From UBA1067 sp050874585 (lineage in GTDB: Bacteria; Verrucomicrobiota; Kiritimatiellia; RFP12; UBA1067), in contig JBNMKZ010000034.1 in the NCBI GenBank assembly GCA_050874585.1, positions 1 through 25,341 of the forward strand: 25,341 nt of DNA, read 5' to 3'. The notes beneath the pieces were generated by a model, which had not been told where the DNA came from, searched no databases, and saw only the letters and a list, made by a program, of their open reading frames with translations. Positions 1-8,800 of this stretch are shown here, piece by piece (positions within the stretch are counted from its first letter, which is position 1; each line of letters opens with the position of its first letter). The translations under genes and the position numbers were made by a program.

Positions 1-408
1 CCCTTGGACCGGCCCTCCGGCGGCGGCCATCCCGCAGGGACGGCCTTGCGGAATACCGCGTCGTTGCCCTGCGGGCGTCCGCCGCTGGATCATCCGTCCC
101 ATCGGTCCGCCGAACCCCTCAGCTCGCCGTCGCCGCGCCCCACCCGCTCCTCACCTCCGTCCGCTCGTGGGCCCTGCCCGCCATTTTGCAGGCGTTGTGT
201 AGGCGCGAGAGCGGCACTTTGAATGGGCGAGGCCTGCCGGACGGCAGGCCGGCAAAACCATTCTGCCGCGTCCCGGCCTGTGGTCGGCCTGGCTTTCCTC
301 TCGGGCGAGGGGGTGAGCGCGAAGTGTCGCGAGTGAGGTCTTCCACGGGGCGCAACCGTGGAAGCCGAGACCGAGCGACAGCTTCGCGCAAGCCCCCGAG
401 CGAGCGCC
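1..408. other. Gene-free GC-rich upstream region
   Basis: No convincing gene is present. The open frames on both strands are arginine/proline-rich and have no recognisable domain or ribosome binding site. The stretch contains strong inverted repeats, notably 231-250 (9-bp stem GGCCTGCCG/CGGCAGGCC, 2-nt loop) and the nested hairpin at 317-389. It may be the non-coding end of an upstream unit plus the regulatory region of the operon that begins at 470. Confidence 0.6.
317..389. repeat. Nested long inverted repeat
   Basis: Three arms pair in nested order. GCGCGAAG (317-324) pairs with CTTCGCGC (382-389), GTCGC (326-330) with GCGAC (375-379), and CTTCCACGG (340-348) with CCGTGGAAG (356-364) around a 7-nt loop. 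No T-run follows, so a terminator is not obvious. It could be a structured RNA end or a cruciform-prone DNA site; the function is unknown. Confidence 0.55.
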
Positions 409-428
409 TTTTTAGACATGTCTAAAAA
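409..428. promoter_or_regulatory. 20-bp perfect palindrome, candidate operator
   Basis: TTTTTAGACATGTCTAAAAA is perfectly self-complementary and ends 4 nt before the -35 box of the regulator promoter. GntR/LacI-type regulators commonly autoregulate through palindromes next to their promoters, so this is the natural candidate operator for the regulator at 470. I saw no second copy in the window, which fits the whole carbohydrate cluster being read from this one promoter. The assignment is by position and symmetry only. Confidence 0.6.
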
Positions 429-432
429 ACGG

Positions 433-462
433 TTGACCGAAAGGTGATGTTTTTGATACACT
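433..462 (+). promoter_or_regulatory. Promoter of the carbohydrate operon
   Basis: A -35 box TTGACC (433-438) is followed after 18 nt by TACACT (457-462), with an extended -10 TG at 454-455. The expected transcription start is about 469-470, at the GTG codon taken as the regulator start, so the transcript may have little or no leader. Confidence 0.5.
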
Positions 463-469
463 CAGTTCC

Positions 470-1609
470 GTGAGGTTGAAAAAGAACAAGATGCGGTGGG
501 TCCCGCCCTATGAACGCATGGTCGTGCGCTTGCGCGACCTTGTGCGCGCACAGGAGGGTTCGGCGGATGCGTTCCTTGGAACAGAGGTTGCGCTTGCCGA
601 GACGAATGGGGTGTCGCGCATGACGATGCGCAAGGCGGTGAATGCACTGGTGGCAGAGGGCCTGGTTGAGCGTCGTGCGGGTGTTGGGCTGTTCGTCCGT
701 CGTGCGGAGTCGACGGGCTACGTCTACCGTGCGCTTTTCGGGAATCTCTTTTGGGATCCGGCCATCAAGTCGGCGGGGGCGATGCGCCGTGCAGCCGAAA
801 AGGTTGGGGCGCAGCTTGAATATTTCGATGCGGGGGGCGATGAGGAACGGTTTCTGCACGAAATCGCCGCACTGCCAACATCGGGTGCGAAGGGTGCGGT
901 CATCTTCTCGCAGCATGGCAAGGCGTTTGACGCGGCAGTTCGGGCTCTGGTGCAGAAGGGATTCCCATTCGTGGTGATTGATGAGGCGGTTGAGATGGAA
1001 GGGGTTGCGAGCGTCGTCTCCGACAACCGCATGGGTGGCGTGCTGGTGGGTGCGGAACTGCTGAATGCCGGGCATCGTGAGCTGGCGTTTGTTGGGGATT
1101 TGGCTTCCGATACTGTCGCGCGGCGTTGGGTTGGCTTTGAGACGGAGTGCCGGGCGCATGGGGTGAAGCCGCGCAAGTACGATGTGCGCTCGGCGCGGCG
1201 GCTTGGGGACTGGACGAACGAGGTGCGTGCGATTGTGGAGCGCATCCTTCGCCTCAAGGTGCGGCCGACGGCAATTTTCTGTTCGTGCGACGCGATTGCA
1301 CGCATCGTGATGCGTCGGCTTGCCGAGGCGGGAGTCCGTTCGCCGGAGGATGTCTCGCTTGTGGGCTTCGACGACGACCCGATTGCCGAATGGACGACAC
1401 CCGCGCTGACCACGATTCGCCAGGATTTTGCGCTCATGGGTCGCCGCGCTTTCGAGACTCTCGTGCGGCGCGTGGCGCATCCGTCGTGCACCGGTGGGAT
1501 GGAAGTCCTCCCAGTTGCGCTCATCCGCCGCGAGTCCGTGTGCCGTGCAACCACGCAGAAAGGCTGTCCAACCACAGAAACAAAACATCCGAAGGGAAAG
1601 AGAAAATGA
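470..1609 (+). CDS. GntR/LacI chimeric transcriptional regulator
   Basis: The protein (379 aa) has an N-terminal GntR-type winged helix at about residues 10-76, with the recognition helix motif GVSRMTMRKAVNALVAEGLV at 47-66. A LacI-type periplasmic-binding-like sensor domain follows at about 85-355 (VSDNRMGG, AIFCSCDAIA, VSLVGFDDDP). This is the AraR-like architecture typical of sugar-responsive regulators; the effector is probably a mono- or oligosaccharide released by the neighbouring enzymes (inference). The GTG start at 470 lies at the predicted transcription start; ATG 491 is an alternative that still keeps the whole winged helix. The stop overlaps the next start as ATGA (1606-1609), implying translational coupling. 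The palindrome at 409-428 suggests autoregulation and control of the full operon. Confidence 0.88.
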   Translation: MRLKKNKMRWVPPYERMVVRLRDLVRAQEGSADAFLGTEVALAETNGVSRMTMRKAVNALVAEGLVERRAGVGLFVRRAESTGYVYRALFGNLFWDPAIKSAGAMRRAAEKVGAQLEYFDAGGDEERFLHEIAALPTSGAKGAVIFSQHGKAFDAAVRALVQKGFPFVVIDEAVEMEGVASVVSDNRMGGVLVGAELLNAGHRELAFVGDLASDTVARRWVGFETECRAHGVKPRKYDVRSARRLGDWTNEVRAIVERILRLKVRPTAIFCSCDAIARIVMRRLAEAGVRSPEDVSLVGFDDDPIAEWTTPALTTIRQDFALMGRRAFETLVRRVAHPSCTGGMEVLPVALIRRESVCRATTQKGCPTTETKHPKGKRK

Positions 1610-3732
1610 AGTCAACTCACACATTCGTTGCCGCGTCTTTCGTCCTGCTTGCCGTCGGGCTGTTCGGGGTTTCGTCCTTGCGGGCCGAAGAGGTGACGCA
1701 GACGGGGTGGTGTAACTCGACGTGGGCGAGCACCCTTGCCACAGCGCATGACTTCTTTGATACAAACAACTGGTATTCGGGTGCCATTACGGGTGAGTTC
1801 GGACTTGGGCTTGGTCTCTCAAAGGTGACCGAGTATATCAAGTTCGGCGAAGACTGGCGCGGCCCTCTTTCGTTTTCGCACAAGAACGAGGCAACGCTCT
1901 ACCTTGTCGGGGATGGGACGCGAAACGCGACCTGGTATGTGCCGGGCGATGTGACGTTTGCACCGTCGACCGCCAAGGGTTCGGTGCGCTTCGGCCATGC
2001 GACGGAGGGATGGAATTTTCTCATCGACCTCGGGGGAATGCCGCGCACCTTCACGATGTCGGGGACGAGCGGATACTACTTTGACAATCCGATTCAGAAT
2101 GGACGGCTGGAAATTCGCTCGACGGCGAACCTTGTGGCGTTTCGCGGTGCGCTCGGACATTCGGAGGGAGATCTCGTCTTGCGGGGGTCTCGATACCAGT
2201 TCCTCGATGCAGAGACGGAAGGAACGGTGCGTACGGAGAATCTCATTCTTGACGCATCCGACCTTGAGGTGAACGGAGGCAAGACGGCTTCGGCGGATGT
2301 CATTTCGGGTGCGTTGCGCATTTCGGGCGAATCGGGGAAAATGAAGAAGGTTTCAATTTACGGCACATCGGCGAAACGCGTCCTTCGGGCCGGGCGGCTT
2401 GAGATGGATGAGGGTGCGTTCGTCGAGTTCCGTGGCACGATGCTCGGGGCGCGGCATTCGGACGAAATCGGAGCGAACCTCTTCTTTGATGCCGCGCCGA
2501 CGATGATTGGAGGAGTCATCCCGCAGGCGGTTGCCTATGACACGGTCGGCAGCAGTTTTGACACTAATCCGTCGCTTGCGACTTACGATGCGGAACGGGG
2601 TGTGCGTCCGCTTGACCTTGAGACAGAGTTCGTGCAAGATGCCGCGCTTGTGACGCGTGGGGATGAGAATCTGCTCGTGCCGCACGGAACGACAATGGCG
2701 ATTTCGGGCGATGTGACGGTGAATGCAGTCGTCTTGCGCGGCGGAGAGGAAAAGACAGGAACGGTCCTGTCCGCTGGTGAGGACGGAGGGACGCTCCATG
2801 TGACGAGCGGACAGTTCGTCATTGGATATCCTCGGAACGCCAAGCCGAGTGTGAGTGTCCCGATTGACTTTGGATCGGCGCGGGGGTGCATCTCCTTTGC
2901 GCAGGGGAAGAGTTCGGACTGGTATGCGCCCATTTCGGGAACAGACGGTGTCGTGTGGGCTGTGTTGTCGGACAATTTGTCGGGTGCGGGTTTGACGGTC
3001 TGGTCCGACTGCGACTATACGGGTGACACCTGGGTCAACGGACCGCTCTACATCGGGCAGGGCAAGAAGGTCTTCCCGAGCGGAGCGCGAAAGGGCGATG
3101 TGCATGTTCGCGGGACAGTTTCCTTCTGGGGTGAGAGCAGCGGGCGCCTCGTCTCTCAGACAATCAATGGGCTTTATGGGAATGGAACGGTCAAGTGCGA
3201 CAAATACCGCGTCAGTTTGACGCTGGGCGATAACGATGCGAACGGTGATTTTGAGGGGACGCTTTCTGGCTTTCAGGATGTCGTCAAGGTCGGTTCGGGC
3301 ATTCAACGGTTTGGAGGAGCAGTTGTGATGAACAGTCAACCGTTGATGATTTCGGCCGGTCGGTTAGTGCTGGATGGTACGGTTTCGGGCGGTAGTCAGG
3401 TGTCCGTTGCAAGCGGCGCGGAACTGGGTGGCAGTGGAACGGTTGGGATGCCAGTCGCATTTGCCGACGGTGCGAAGTTCGTTGCGGGTGTTGCGGACGA
3501 GGGGCTGAAAGGGCCTCTGACGGCCACGTCAATTTCCGCCGCGGGAGAGATTGAGGTGTCCGCCGAGTCGGATGCGTGGTACGGAACGTGGACGGTCCTC
3601 AAGGTGACAGAGGGGACGCTGGAGGGCGTCACCTTCAGGCGCGGGGCACACATCGGTACTCTTTCGCTGAGCGAGGATGGCACGGAGCTTCGCGCCTCGC
3701 GGAACAGGGGTTTCCTTTTGAAGATTCGGTAG
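1606..3732 (+). CDS. Secreted autotransporter-associated beta-strand repeat protein
   Basis: The product (708 aa) starts at ATG 1606, overlapping the regulator stop. Residues 1-27 form a signal peptide (Lys2, hydrophobic core, cleavage after LRA). The remainder is Gly/Thr/Ser/Val-rich and beta-helix-like. Late in the chain it carries the pattern of autotransporter-associated beta-strand repeats (PF12951-like): a graded series such as LTLGDNDANGDFEGTLSGF, RLVLDGTVSGG and GAELGGSGTV. It ends a few residues after LRASRNRGF, with no roughly 300-residue outer-membrane barrel, so it is not a self-sufficient type V autotransporter. Proteins of this kind are abundant in Verrucomicrobiota/Kiritimatiellota. 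Its place inside a glycoside hydrolase operon suggests a surface or extracellular glycan-binding or scaffold role (inference); no catalytic motif was recognised. Confidence 0.8.
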   Translation: MKSTHTFVAASFVLLAVGLFGVSSLRAEEVTQTGWCNSTWASTLATAHDFFDTNNWYSGAITGEFGLGLGLSKVTEYIKFGEDWRGPLSFSHKNEATLYLVGDGTRNATWYVPGDVTFAPSTAKGSVRFGHATEGWNFLIDLGGMPRTFTMSGTSGYYFDNPIQNGRLEIRSTANLVAFRGALGHSEGDLVLRGSRYQFLDAETEGTVRTENLILDASDLEVNGGKTASADVISGALRISGESGKMKKVSIYGTSAKRVLRAGRLEMDEGAFVEFRGTMLGARHSDEIGANLFFDAAPTMIGGVIPQAVAYDTVGSSFDTNPSLATYDAERGVRPLDLETEFVQDAALVTRGDENLLVPHGTTMAISGDVTVNAVVLRGGEEKTGTVLSAGEDGGTLHVTSGQFVIGYPRNAKPSVSVPIDFGSARGCISFAQGKSSDWYAPISGTDGVVWAVLSDNLSGAGLTVWSDCDYTGDTWVNGPLYIGQGKKVFPSGARKGDVHVRGTVSFWGESSGRLVSQTINGLYGNGTVKCDKYRVSLTLGDNDANGDFEGTLSGFQDVVKVGSGIQRFGGAVVMNSQPLMISAGRLVLDGTVSGGSQVSVASGAELGGSGTVGMPVAFADGAKFVAGVADEGLKGPLTATSISAAGEIEVSAESDAWYGTWTVLKVTEGTLEGVTFRRGAHIGTLSLSEDGTELRASRNRGFLLKIR

Positions 3733-3768
3733 TCGTGCGGTGTGTTCGGCAAGAAGGGAATGAATGAA

Positions 3769-5835
3769 ATGAGAAAGTTTGTTTGGTCGGTTCTGTTATC
3801 GTTCCTGTTTGGTTCGGCTGTTGGCGCGAACCTTGTGCCGGAAGGCAAGCGGGCGTTTGACGTGCCGTTCAAGGGTGCGGGAAAGATGTCGCTCGTCTAT
3901 GTGCCGGTCTTCTTCCCGAAGGGGACGGAGGGGGCGGTCATCACATGCGAGGTGAAGTACGAGGAGGTCGTGCGCGGTGCGCAGAACTGGTTTGATGCGC
4001 GAATTATGGTAGACTTCATCAATTCGCAATGCAAGAAGGTGAAAAGCGGACCGGCGATTGGTGGATGGAAGGGTACGAGCGACGGATGGGTCGCGGTGCG
4101 TAAGGTGGTGCGTGTGCCGGAGGGTGCGGCAGGGCTTGCGCTGATGCCGTGTCTCTTCAATGTGAAGGCGGGTGCGCTCGCGGTGCGCAATCTTTCGGTC
4201 GAGGCGCAGGAGACATTCGTTGAGGACCCGGCGGACAAGGCGCGGCGCGAGGCGGCCGAACGGCGCAAGGCCGAGAATGCGACGCGGACGCGTGAGAAGG
4301 CGAAGTACCTTCTTGAGAAGACGGGCTCGCTCATCCCTTCGCCAAAGAACCCGGACGATCCGTACTGCTCGCTTGTGTCGACGGTTCCCGGCAAACTGGT
4401 GAATGCCTATCGGGAGTATGGCATTCCCGAGGGGACGGAGGCGCTCGCCCTGAGCTGGAAGTGGAAGGTGTCGAACCTGCGCACGGGGGCGAAGCCGTGG
4501 TTTGATGCACGCGTCCTGCTCAAGTTCAAGAATGCGGAAGGCAAGGACGTGAAGCCCGAGCCGGGGCCGACCTATACGCAACGCAATACGGACGGCTGGC
4601 AGGCGCGGACGAATGCGTTTCTCGTGCCGCCCGAGGCGGTGAAGGTCGTCGTGATGCCGTGCCTGTTCAATGTGAAGGCAGGTGAGATGGTGATGACGGA
4701 CGTCCGACTCGTGCCAACGGATGCCGCGCCGCTTCATGCGGCGAAAGCCGAGCGCGAGCGGCAGATTGCCGCACGGCAGGTTCCCGACGAGGCCGAGAAT
4801 CGTGCGCAGTGGCCGAAGGAGGTTCGGGTGAAGGGCAACCGCCTTGTCGACTCGGATGGACGCGAGGTGTGGCTTCAGGGACTGAACGCGGGGGGGATGG
4901 AGTCTGTGCCGAACGGCGATCAGATTGTAAAGTCGACCGTGGTTGGCATTGACGAATGGAAGGCGAACTGCGTACGCCTGCCGGTCAAGGAGGACTTCTG
5001 GTTCGGGACGAGCGCGTATCAGAACGACGGGGGTGAGGCCTATCGTTCGACCGTGGACAAGATTGTGCGGCTCGCGGCAAATCGTGGTGCGTATGTCGTG
5101 CTCGACCTGCACCGCTTCCGTGCGCCGAAAGCCGAGCACATTGCGTTCTGGAAGGACGCGGCAAAACGGTACGCGAACCATCCGGCGGTCCTCTTTGACC
5201 TCTTCAACGAGCCGCACGGAATCAGTTGGGAGACTTGGCGTAACGGTGGGTTCGTCGGTGAGGCCGGAAAGGTGGACGAGTCGGCGTTCCTGTCAGCGGA
5301 AGAGAAGCGCAAGAACCAGGGGTTTGAATCCGTCGGAATGCAGGCACTGGTGGAGGCGGTGCGGTCAACGGGGGCGCGGAATGTGGTGATTGCGGGCGGG
5401 CTTGGCTGGGCAAACGACCTGACGGGAATTGAGAGCGCGGCAATTGAGAAAAGTGAAAGCCCGAGTTATCGCCTCGACGATCCGATGGGCAATGGCGTGA
5501 TGTACGCGTGGCACACCTACCACTGGCACAAGGGGTGGGCGAAGATTCTGCCGGTTGCCGCGAAACACCCGATCTTTCTTGGTGAGGTCGGGGCCGCGCC
5601 GCGTGAAGAGATGACGTTCATTCCTCTTGAGCAGAAGGAAGATCCCTTTACCTTTTCGCCCGACATGATTGGTTTTATCCAAGAGCATCGCATCAACTGG
5701 ACGGCGTGGTGCTTTCATCCGAAGGCGGCTCCTTGCATGATCAAGAGCTGGGACTATGACCCGACGCCCTACTGGGGAGAATTCGTCCGTCGGGCCCTGC
5801 GCGGCGAAATGTTCAAGATGAAGAGGATGCGGTAA
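3769..5835 (+). CDS. Secreted GH5 glycoside hydrolase with two N-terminal tandem modules
   Basis: The start ATG 3769 is preferred because AAGGGA lies 9 nt upstream and it gives a clean signal peptide ending GSAVGA; ATG 3760 is too close to that site. The protein has 688 aa. Two homologous modules of about 125 residues (about 22-145 and 190-320) repeat with an exact 170-residue offset: WFDAR at 74-78 and 244-248, MPCLFNVKAG at 126-135 and 296-305. Charged, probably helical linkers follow each. They look like carbohydrate-binding beta-sandwiches of no family I can name. The GH5 (cellulase-fold, PF00150) domain spans about 350-688, with acid/base Glu481 in LFNEPHG and nucleophile Glu606 in FLGEVGA. 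GH5 enzymes cleave beta-glucans or beta-mannans with retention; here a beta-mannoside is suggested by the GH92 and GH2 neighbours (inference). Confidence 0.85.
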   Translation: MRKFVWSVLLSFLFGSAVGANLVPEGKRAFDVPFKGAGKMSLVYVPVFFPKGTEGAVITCEVKYEEVVRGAQNWFDARIMVDFINSQCKKVKSGPAIGGWKGTSDGWVAVRKVVRVPEGAAGLALMPCLFNVKAGALAVRNLSVEAQETFVEDPADKARREAAERRKAENATRTREKAKYLLEKTGSLIPSPKNPDDPYCSLVSTVPGKLVNAYREYGIPEGTEALALSWKWKVSNLRTGAKPWFDARVLLKFKNAEGKDVKPEPGPTYTQRNTDGWQARTNAFLVPPEAVKVVVMPCLFNVKAGEMVMTDVRLVPTDAAPLHAAKAERERQIAARQVPDEAENRAQWPKEVRVKGNRLVDSDGREVWLQGLNAGGMESVPNGDQIVKSTVVGIDEWKANCVRLPVKEDFWFGTSAYQNDGGEAYRSTVDKIVRLAANRGAYVVLDLHRFRAPKAEHIAFWKDAAKRYANHPAVLFDLFNEPHGISWETWRNGGFVGEAGKVDESAFLSAEEKRKNQGFESVGMQALVEAVRSTGARNVVIAGGLGWANDLTGIESAAIEKSESPSYRLDDPMGNGVMYAWHTYHWHKGWAKILPVAAKHPIFLGEVGAAPREEMTFIPLEQKEDPFTFSPDMIGFIQEHRINWTAWCFHPKAAPCMIKSWDYDPTPYWGEFVRRALRGEMFKMKRMR

Positions 5836-5836
5836 G

Positions 5837-8800
5837 ATGCCGAGAGCCTGGGTTTTCATTTGTGCCGCGCTGAGCCTTGTGTGGGTGCGGGCGGAGTCGG
5901 TTGATGCCGATCTCATCGTGTACGGCAGCTCCCCGGCGGCTGTAGCGGCCGCAGTCAAGGCACAGAAGATGGGGCTTCGGACCGTCATCGTCTCGCCTGA
6001 GCAACACATCGGTGGGCTGTCGGTCTCGGGGCTTGGGTTTACCGATTCGGGCAATACGGCCGTTATCGGTGGGCTGGCGCGAGAGTTTTTCCGGCGCATC
6101 TACCGGGCGTATGCGCGTCCCGAGGCGTGGGTGTGGCAGAAGCGTGAGGAGTTCGTATCCGCTGGACAGGGGACAAAGGCCGTCGACCACGAGGAGCGGA
6201 CGATGTGGACATTTGAGCCGCACGTGGCCGAGGGAGTCTTTGCGGCATGGTTGGATGAGTCGGGTGTGGATGTGCGTCGGGGCGAGTTCCTGTGCCGGGA
6301 GGCAGGTGGCGTCGTGATGCGTGAGGGGCGCATTCTCTCGTTTCGGACGCGGTCGGGCAATACCTATTCAGGTCGCTACTTCATTGATGCAACATATGAG
6401 GGCGATCTGCTGGCGGCGGCCGGGGTTCCCTATCGCGTGGGGCGCGAGTCGTGCGCCGAGTTTGGCGAGACCTGGAATGGCAATCAGGTTGGTGTCCTCC
6501 ACCATCGGCATCATTTTAGGGACTTGAAGGTTTCTCCCTATCGCATCCCGGGCGACCCGACAAGCGGACTGTGCGCCGAGATTGATGACGCGCCGCCGGG
6601 AGTTCGCGGCGAAGGCGATCGACGGGTGCAGGCCTACTGTTACCGCGTGTGCATGACGGACGACCCGCGCAATCGCATTCCCTTTTCGAAACCGGAAGGC
6701 TACGACCCATCGCGTTATGAGTTGCTGGCGCGTTGTTATGCGAAGGGCTACGATGAGACTTTTTGGAAGTTTGATCGTATTGCGAATCACAAGACGGATA
6801 CGAACAACCACGGGCCGATGAACGCCGACTGGCTTGGCGGGAGTGATGAGTGGCCCGAGGCAACGGACGAACGGCGCGTGGAGTTGGCCCGTGCCCACCG
6901 GAACTATCAGATGGGGCTTTACTATTTTCTGGCGAACGACCTGTCTGTACCGGAGAAGGTGCGGCGCGAGATGTCGAGGTGGGGACTGGCGAAGGATGAG
7001 TTTGTGGATAACGGCGGATGGCCGTATTACCTTTACGTGCGCGAGGGACGGCGGATGATCGGCGCGTATACGATGACCGAGCACGACTGCTTTGGGGATG
7101 CACGCCATCCTGCGCAGGGGCAGCCCTATGGATCGATTGGTATGGGCTCCTACAGCCTCGATTCGCACAATGTCCGTCGATATGTGACGGCGGAGGGTTT
7201 TGTCCAAAATGAAGGTGATATTGGGGTGAAGCCGAAGATGCCGTATGGAATTGACTATGGGGCGATTGTTCCGCGTCGTTCGGATTGTCGGAATCTGCTT
7301 GTGCCCGTTGCAGTTTCTGCTACGCATACGGCATTTGGGTCGATTCGAATGGAACCGGTGTTTATGGTTCTGGGTGAGTCGGCTGGCACGGCTGCCGCGC
7401 TGGCGACGAAAGATGGACGCGCCGTGCAGGATGTGGTGTATGCGGAACTTGCTGAACGGCTCAGGGCCGATGGCCAGGTCCTGGAGGTGCCGGTTGACAT
7501 GGTGGACGTTTTCATTGGGACGGGCGGAACGGGTCATACGACACCAGCGGCCTGCCGTCCGTTCGGACTTGTTCAGGCGGGCCCTGATACGGGCGTCCTG
7601 GACTGGGCGCACTGCTCTGGCTACCAGTATGGGGACGCGGCACTTTTGGGGTTCTCGTCCGCGCATATCAGCGGATCAGGGTGCGGCGATCTTGGGGATG
7701 TGTTGCTTTTGCCGTTCACACGTGAGCGGATTCGTCCATGGGAGAAACTGCCGCTCAACAAGTCGAGCGAGAAGGCTGCGCCTGGGTTTTATGCGGTAAG
7801 TTTGCCGACGGAGGGTGTTCGGGCCGAGATGACGGCTTCGCCGCGTGTTGGCTACTACCGATTCGACTACGGTCGGGCGAAAGCGCCGCGCCTGCTCGTC
7901 GACCTTCAGTACGGGATAGTCGTCTACGGGGAGAACGGCACGACGAATCGTGTTCAGTCCTGTCGGGCCAATGTCCTGCCCGACCTAATGGGCGTGGAAG
8001 CCGATCTTGTCGTGTCGAGTTGGGCGACGCGGCGGTCATGCGCAGTCGTGCGGTTTTCGCGTCCAGCCGTTTTGGTTGAGGAGTTGCCGCCAACGAATCC
8101 ATGTGAAAAAGCGCCGCGCTATGTCTTCACGTTCGGTCCGTCCGACGAGCCGATTGAGGTGAAGGTCGCTCTTTCTGTCAACAGTGTGAACGGGGCGCGG
8201 AAGAATCTTGAAGCGGAACTGCCCGACTGGGACTTTGACGCGGTGCGCCAGTCGGCGCGGGCAGAATGGAACGACCATCTCTCGCGCGTGCGCGTTTCAG
8301 GTAGTGCGCGGCAGCGGACGCTTTTCTATACGGCACTCTACCACGCAAGCGTTCAGCCTCACACGATTGCCGATGTCGGCGAAACTAATCCGCGCTACGG
8401 GGAGTTCTCGCTGTGGGATACATATCGTGCAGCTCATCCGCTTTACACGCTTCTTTTCCCCGAACGGGTGGACGGGTTCGTTCGTTCACTCGTTGCGCAG
8501 GGGCAAAAGCAGGGCTATCTGCCGGTCTGGCCCATTCGGGGTGAGGAGACGGACTGCATGGTCGGCAATGGCGCAGTCAATGTCATAGCCGATGCCTACC
8601 TGAAGGGGTTTCGCGGATTTGACGCGGAGGCGGCATTTGAGATGGTGAAGCGGACGCTCGAAACGCCGCGTCCGAATTCTCGCGTTGACTTGTTGAATGC
8701 GAAGGGTTACCTGCCGTTCGATGAGGTGCGTGTCGAGTCCGTCTCGATGACGCTTGAGGATGCGGTGAACTGTTCTGCGGCGGCGCGGTTTGCGGAAGCA

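Noticed and set aside
90..461. 123-codon minus-strand frame in the upstream region
   Set aside because: Arg/Pro/Ser-rich, no domain, no ribosome binding site, and it runs through the inverted repeats and promoter.
1147..1605. Longer 5' extension of the beta-strand repeat gene frame
   Set aside because: It overlaps the regulator in another frame; ATG 1606 gives a signal peptide and the ATGA coupling.
422..1765. 447-codon open frame on the minus strand
   Set aside because: It lies antisense to the regulator, is Arg/His-rich without any domain, and is an effect of high-GC codon use in the real + strand gene.
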